Source: Burkholderia lata (GTDB lineage: Bacteria > Pseudomonadota > Gammaproteobacteria > Burkholderiales > Burkholderiaceae). Taken from it: a stretch of 64,000 nt of DNA. Where the stretch lies: the NCBI RefSeq assembly GCF_902499335.1, contig NZ_CABVQK010000020.1, positions 62,001-126,000 of the forward strand. Reading direction: 5' to 3'. The stretch's first letter is position 1; each line of letters begins with the position of its first letter. The notes under the pieces were generated by a model that saw only the letters and a list, made by a program, of their open reading frames with translations, was not told the DNA's origin and searched no databases. The translations under genes were made by a program, and so were the position numbers. This document shows, one piece after another, positions 60,549-64,000 of the stretch.

Positions 60549-61067
60549 TCAGGCTTGCTGGTCGCGCCCGCCCAGGTAATCGAGCTTGCCGAGCTCGACG
60601 CCGCTGTGGCGCAGGATGTCGTACGCGGTCGTCACGTGGAAGAAGAAATTGGGCAGCACGAAATTCAGCAGGTACGACTGGCCGCTGAACTCGATCGGGC
60701 CGACGCGCATCTTCAGCACGATCTGGCGCGCCTCGCTGCCGTCGATCTGCGCGGCGTCGAAGCTTTTCAGGTAGTCGATCGTCTTCTGGATGCGGGCGTG
60801 CAGTTCGTCGAAGGTCTGCTCGACGTCCGGGTAGCTCGGGATCTCGACATCGGCGAGGCGCGCGGCGCAGCCCTTGGCCGTGTCGGTCGCGATGTAGACC
60901 TGGCGAACGAGCGGCAGCATGTCCGGGTACAGGCGGGCGCCGACGAACACCGACGGATCGATCTGCTTTTCGGCCGCGTGTGCCTGCGCCTTGCCGAGGA
61001 TGTGCTGCAGGTTGGACAGGCCACGGATCAGCACGGGCACGGAAGCCTGATACATCGAGATGGACAT
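60549..61067 (-). CDS. DUF1993 protein
   Basis: 172 residues from the ATG at 61067 with AGGAG 9 bases upstream. SISMYQASVPVLIRGLSNLQHILGKAQAHA and YPDMLPLVRQVYIATDTAKGCAARLA match DUF1993, and NFFFHVTTAYDILRHSGVELGKLDYLG is the C-terminal signature. The family resembles DinB-like four-helix bundles and its function is unknown. It is upstream of ribBA on the same strand, 192 bases away, so a link with riboflavin genes is not implied. Confidence 0.86.
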   Translation of the reverse strand: MSISMYQASVPVLIRGLSNLQHILGKAQAHAAEKQIDPSVFVGARLYPDMLPLVRQVYIATDTAKGCAARLADVEIPSYPDVEQTFDELHARIQKTIDYLKSFDAAQIDGSEARQIVLKMRVGPIEFSGQSYLLNFVLPNFFFHVTTAYDILRHSGVELGKLDYLGGRDQQA

Positions 61068-61297
61068 GGGGACGACTCCTTGAGGAAGAGGGTGGCCGGT
61101 ACGCGGTGCGCCGTGCGTTGCGGCGTTGAAACCGCTGTCGACGCATCTTAGCGCGGCGGCATGACCCATGCGCGTCGTTGGCCATTCGGCCGGGTGTCGG
61201 CTGTGCGACTGGCCAGTCGACGCGATGCAGTCGTCACGATTGCACCGGAATACCGGGCCTCACCGGCATCACGCGTCGATCCGTAAAAAGTCGTATC

Positions 61298-61325
61298 ATG
61301 AAACACGAAACATGAAATATGAAGC
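61298..61325. repeat. Four-unit heptamer array (ATGAAAC-like)
   Basis: ATGAAAC, ACGAAAC, ATGAAAT and ATGAAGC follow each other without gaps just upstream of the methyltransferase gene and overlap TATCAT (61294-61299), a -10-like element. The 7-base period does not fit codons. It may be a binding array for the downstream GntR regulator. Confidence 0.6.
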
Positions 61326-61338
61326 AACGGAGACCCAC

Positions 61339-61941
61339 ATGATCGAACTCGACCGCGTCGCGTCGGCCGTCCTTGCCCGGCTGGCGTCCTTCGGCCAGGA
61401 AAACGATGCGCGGATGGACGACCGCAGCCGCAAGATGCTCAACCTCGAGCCGGCCACGGCCGAACTGCTGTACCTGCTCGTCACCGGCGCACGGCGCCGG
61501 CGCGTGCTCGAGATCGGCACGTCCAACGGCTATAGCGCGATCTGGCTCGCCCATGCCCTGCGCGAAACGGACGGGCAGCCGCTCGTTACCGTCGAGTACT
61601 CGCCCGACAAGGCCGAGCAGGCGAGGGCCAACCTGCGCGCGGCGTCGCTGCAGGATTGGGCGCAGGTGATCGAAGGCGATGCGACGCAGGTCTGCGCGGC
61701 CGCGACGGGCCCGTTCGACTGCGTGTTCTTCGACGCCGACCGGGTGAGCGCGCCGCAGCAGCTCGCGCACCTGTTGCCGAAGCTGACGGCCGACGCGCTG
61801 CTCGTCGCGGACAACGCGTTGTCCCATCCGGACGAAATCGCCGGCTATCTCGCCGCGGTCGACGCATCGAGGCAGTTCGACACGACGATCGTGCCGGTCG
61901 GCAAGGGGCTCCACATCGCACGTCGCCGGCGGTTCGCATGA
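61339..61941 (+). CDS. SAM-dependent O-methyltransferase
   Basis: 200 residues from the ATG at 61339, chosen because GGAGAC stands at good spacing; an ATG nine codons earlier lies inside the heptamer array. The SAM motif is RVLEIGTSNGYSAIWLAHAL, and VEYSPDKAEQARANL and FDCVFFDADRVSAPQQLAHL match the catechol/caffeoyl-CoA O-methyltransferase-like fold (Methyltransf_3/24). Substrate unknown. Its stop overlaps the start of the GntR regulator by four bases, an unusual pairing of enzyme and repressor in one transcript. Confidence 0.88.
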   Translation: MIELDRVASAVLARLASFGQENDARMDDRSRKMLNLEPATAELLYLLVTGARRRRVLEIGTSNGYSAIWLAHALRETDGQPLVTVEYSPDKAEQARANLRAASLQDWAQVIEGDATQVCAAATGPFDCVFFDADRVSAPQQLAHLLPKLTADALLVADNALSHPDEIAGYLAAVDASRQFDTTIVPVGKGLHIARRRRFA

Positions 61942-62621
61942 CGCGGGCCACACTCGAACGCACGACACTGGGGCGCGACGCGTACGGGGCGATCCGCGAG
62001 ATGCTGGTCGACGAAGCGCGCTTCGCGGCAGGCGAGAAGATCAGCATCGAGGCGCTGTCGCGCGATCTCGGCATCAGCCGCTCTCCAGTGTGGGCAGCGG
62101 TCTCGCGCCTGGAAGCCGAGGGGTTGCTGCAGGTCGTGCCGCGCCAGGGCGTGTTCGTCATCGCGTTCGACCGTGCGCGGATCGTGGCCGTCTTCGAGGC
62201 GCGGGAGGCGCTCGAGGGCATGGCCGCGCGCCTGGCGGCCCAGCGCATGACGCCCGACGATCACGCGGCGCTGGACGAAGCGTTGACGCGCCAGGCAACC
62301 GCGGTCGACACGCGCGACGGCGATGCCTACCGCATCGCCAACCTCGACTTTCACCACGGGCTGCTTGCCACCGCACGCAACACGACGATCGAGACGTCGC
62401 TCAGGGCGCTGTATGCGCAGGTGCAGACGATGTGTTCGGGCGGCGCGAGTCCGATGGGCGATTGGGTACGACTGGGCGGGAATGTTGCCGAACACCGGCA
62501 GGTGTTCGACATGATCGCGAAGGGCGATGCGGAAGGTGCGGAGCGCGCGGCACGCGAGCATGTGCGGCAGTTGCTCGGGACGATTCTGGCGCGCGCGGGA
62601 GGGGAGGAGGCAGAGGCGTGA
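61938..62621 (+). CDS. GntR-family transcriptional regulator (FadR/FCD subfamily)
   Basis: 227 residues. The winged helix is in GEKISIEALSRDLGISRSPVWAAVSRLEAEGLLQVVPRQG, followed by an FCD-type all-helical effector domain containing EAREALEGMAARLAAQRM and the putative metal-binding His pair in DFHHGLLATARNTT and AEHRQVFDMI. It overlaps the methyltransferase stop (ATGA) and is translationally coupled to it. The FCD domain binds organic acids or amino acids. The ligand is unknown. Confidence 0.9.
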   Translation: MTRATLERTTLGRDAYGAIREMLVDEARFAAGEKISIEALSRDLGISRSPVWAAVSRLEAEGLLQVVPRQGVFVIAFDRARIVAVFEAREALEGMAARLAAQRMTPDDHAALDEALTRQATAVDTRDGDAYRIANLDFHHGLLATARNTTIETSLRALYAQVQTMCSGGASPMGDWVRLGGNVAEHRQVFDMIAKGDAEGAERAAREHVRQLLGTILARAGGEEAEA

Positions 62622-62693
62622 TCGCCTGCGGGCGATGGCGCGAAGGATGGAGAAAAGCGGCGGCCGACCGTGCTTCGGGGGCCGCCCGCGCGA

Positions 62694-63323
62694 TCAGTCC
62701 TGATGCACGCCCTGTGACGTCGACAGCATTCGCTCGACGTATCGCGCAATCATGTCGACCTCGAGATTGACCTTGTCGCCGGCCTTCACGTGGCGAAGCG
62801 TCGTGACCTCGACCGTATGCGGAATCAGGTTGATCGAGAACTCGCAGCCGTCCGCGCGATCGTCGATCGTGTTGACGGTCAGGCTCACGCCGTTGACCGT
62901 GATCGACCCCTTGTACGCGAGATAGCGGCCGAGCTCGCGCGGCGCGACGATGCGCAGTTCGTGCGACTCGCCGACCGGCGCGAAGCGCGACACGGTGCCG
63001 AGGCCGTCCACGTGACCCGACACGATGTGCCCGCCGAGGCGGTCGTGCGCGCGCAACGCCTTCTCGAGGTTCACGTCGCCGGGTGCCGCGAGGCCGACCG
63101 TGCGGTTCAGGCTTTCGCGCGACACGTCGACGTCGAACGACGCGTCGGTCTTTTCGATCACCGTCATGCACGCGCCCTGGATCGCGATGCTGTCGCCGAG
63201 CGCCACATCGGCGAGATCGAGCTCGCCGGCCAGCACGGTGAGACGCACGCCGGCATCGGCCGACGCGCCGAGCGGCTGGATCGATTCGATACGGCCGACC
63301 GCCGCGACAATTCCGGTAAACAT
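62694..63323 (-). CDS. ribE: Riboflavin synthase alpha chain
   Basis: 209 residues from the ATG at 63323 (MFTGIVAAVGRIESIQPLG). Two lumazine-binding repeats are present: the N-terminal MFTGIVAAVG with ALGDSIAIQGACMTVIE and the second with LGGHIVSGHVDGLGTVSRF and GSITVNGVSLTVNTI. It dismutates two lumazines to riboflavin and the pyrimidine. It follows ribD by 14 bases on the same strand. No FMN riboswitch was seen in the window. Confidence 0.96.
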   Translation of the reverse strand: MFTGIVAAVGRIESIQPLGASADAGVRLTVLAGELDLADVALGDSIAIQGACMTVIEKTDASFDVDVSRESLNRTVGLAAPGDVNLEKALRAHDRLGGHIVSGHVDGLGTVSRFAPVGESHELRIVAPRELGRYLAYKGSITVNGVSLTVNTIDDRADGCEFSINLIPHTVEVTTLRHVKAGDKVNLEVDMIARYVERMLSTSQGVHQD

Positions 63324-63337
63324 CGTGACGATCCCGT

Positions 63338-64000
63338 TCAGTGAGTGGCGTCGGGCGGCGTGAAGCGCGCGAGGATCCGCAGGTCGTCGCCGACCCGCTC
63401 GAACCCGTGGAACGACAGCCGCGTGCGCGCCTCGAGGCTCGCCGGCGCCGCGAGGTCGAACATGCCGGCCGCATCGGCGCCCAGCAGGCTCGGCGCGAGG
63501 TAGACGAGCAATTCGTCGACGCACTGCTCGCGCAGCAGCGAGCCGTTCAGCTTGTGGCCGGCCTCGACGTGCAATTCGTTGACGCCGCGCGCGCCGAGCG
63601 CCGCCAGCATCGCGGGCAGGTCGACCTTGCCGAGCGCATTCGCGAGCGGCACGATTTCCGCGCCGCGTGACTTCAGCACGTTCGCGCGCACTTCGCCGGC
63701 GGCGTCGAGCCGGCCGCAGAAGATCAGCAGCGGCGCGCCTTCGAGCAGCCGCGCGTCGAGCGGCAGGTCGAGGCGGCTGTCCACCAGGATGCGCTGCGGC
63801 TGGCGCGGCGTATCGATGCCGCGCACGGTCAGCAGCGGGTTGTCTTCACGCACGGTGCCGATGCCGGTGAGGATCGCGCAGGCGCGCGCACGCCACGCGT
63901 GCCCGTCGAGGCGCGCGGCCTCGCCGGTGATCCACTGGCTTTCGCCGGACGGCAGCGCGGTGCGGCCGTCGAGCGACGCGGCGGTCTTCATCCGCACCCA
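63338..64000 (-). CDS. ribD: RibD, C-terminal reductase domain (truncated by window end)
   Basis: 221 residues are visible; the frame remains open at the last base, and the usual deaminase domain lies beyond it. The first visible residues read WVRMKTAASLDGRTAL, the start of the reductase domain, with AILTGIGTVREDNPLLTVRG and the final LAPSLLGADAAGMFDL typical of the HTP-reductase. RibD deaminates and reduces the pyrimidine intermediate of riboflavin synthesis. It is the first gene of the ribD-ribE pair. Confidence 0.95.
   Translation of the reverse strand, partial: WVRMKTAASLDGRTALPSGESQWITGEAARLDGHAWRARACAILTGIGTVREDNPLLTVRGIDTPRQPQRILVDSRLDLPLDARLLEGAPLLIFCGRLDAAGEVRANVLKSRGAEIVPLANALGKVDLPAMLAALGARGVNELHVEAGHKLNGSLLREQCVDELLVYLAPSLLGADAAGMFDLAAPASLEARTRLSFHGFERVGDDLRILARFTPPDATH

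Overview
The window is GC-rich, densely coded chromosomal DNA of a Burkholderia-type betaproteobacterium, most likely a member of the Burkholderia cepacia complex. The evidence is a waaC-kdoO-waaA lipopolysaccharide core block that includes a Kdo 3-hydroxylase (an enzyme known from Burkholderia), a urt-ure urea block, very high third-position GC and the rib/nusB arrangement. I see no phage genes, transposases, CRISPR array or obvious pseudogene. Everything is intact except the two genes cut by the window edges.

Layout. Positions 1-9600 are the end of an O-antigen cluster: a truncated glycosyltransferase and a membrane-bound WbpM/FlaA1-type nucleotide-sugar dehydratase on the plus strand, then a minus-strand run of flippase, two glycosyltransferases, galE, a WecA-type initiating transferase and an acyltransferase. 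Positions 9800-14700 (plus) carry phosphomannomutase, heptosyltransferase I, Kdo hydroxylase and Kdo transferase, so the cell-envelope genes are continuous with the O-antigen cluster. Positions 14776-26300 (minus) hold a complete urea system: the ABC transporter urtABCDE, ureD, structural urease ureABC and the nickel-insertion proteins ureEFG. Both urtA and ureA are preceded by near-consensus sigma-54 promoters, one with an NtrC-like palindrome, so transport and hydrolysis look co-controlled by nitrogen status.

Positions 26600-32600 are housekeeping genes: rhodanese, a Pcm-type methyltransferase, hemN, a cysteine-cluster protein, a DUF1439 lipoprotein, uppP, trmB and tRNA-Gly(CCC). Positions 32800-46900 are more accessory: a cupin, a GlxA-type AraC regulator with an amino-acid permease, an enolase-superfamily enzyme, a LysE exporter, an SMR exporter, a LysR-MFS-CoA transferase-methylmalonyl-CoA decarboxylase-like catabolic module, a split chromate transporter, and a DeoR regulator divergent from a NudK-DUF4406 pair with a repeated operator-like site between them. 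Positions 47000-56900 carry a Sir2 protein, an S53 peptidase with almost no pro-region, crcB-DUF190, YggT, a DUF2520 protein, a small Pro/Tyr-rich secreted protein, a LysE exporter, ubiD, and a lytic transglycosylase preceded by a strong promoter and a structured, terminator-ended RNA that may be an sRNA or attenuator. Positions 56900-64000 hold an aminotransferase, the nusB-ribH-ribBA group, a DUF1993 protein, an O-methyltransferase/GntR pair, ribE and the C-terminal part of ribD.

The best candidates for new biology are the RNA/operator region at 55343-55736, the putative dicarboxylate-CoA decarboxylation module at 38982-43495, the DeoR-NudK-DUF4406 unit with its operator repeats, and the two matching sigma-54 promoters that tie the urea genes together.
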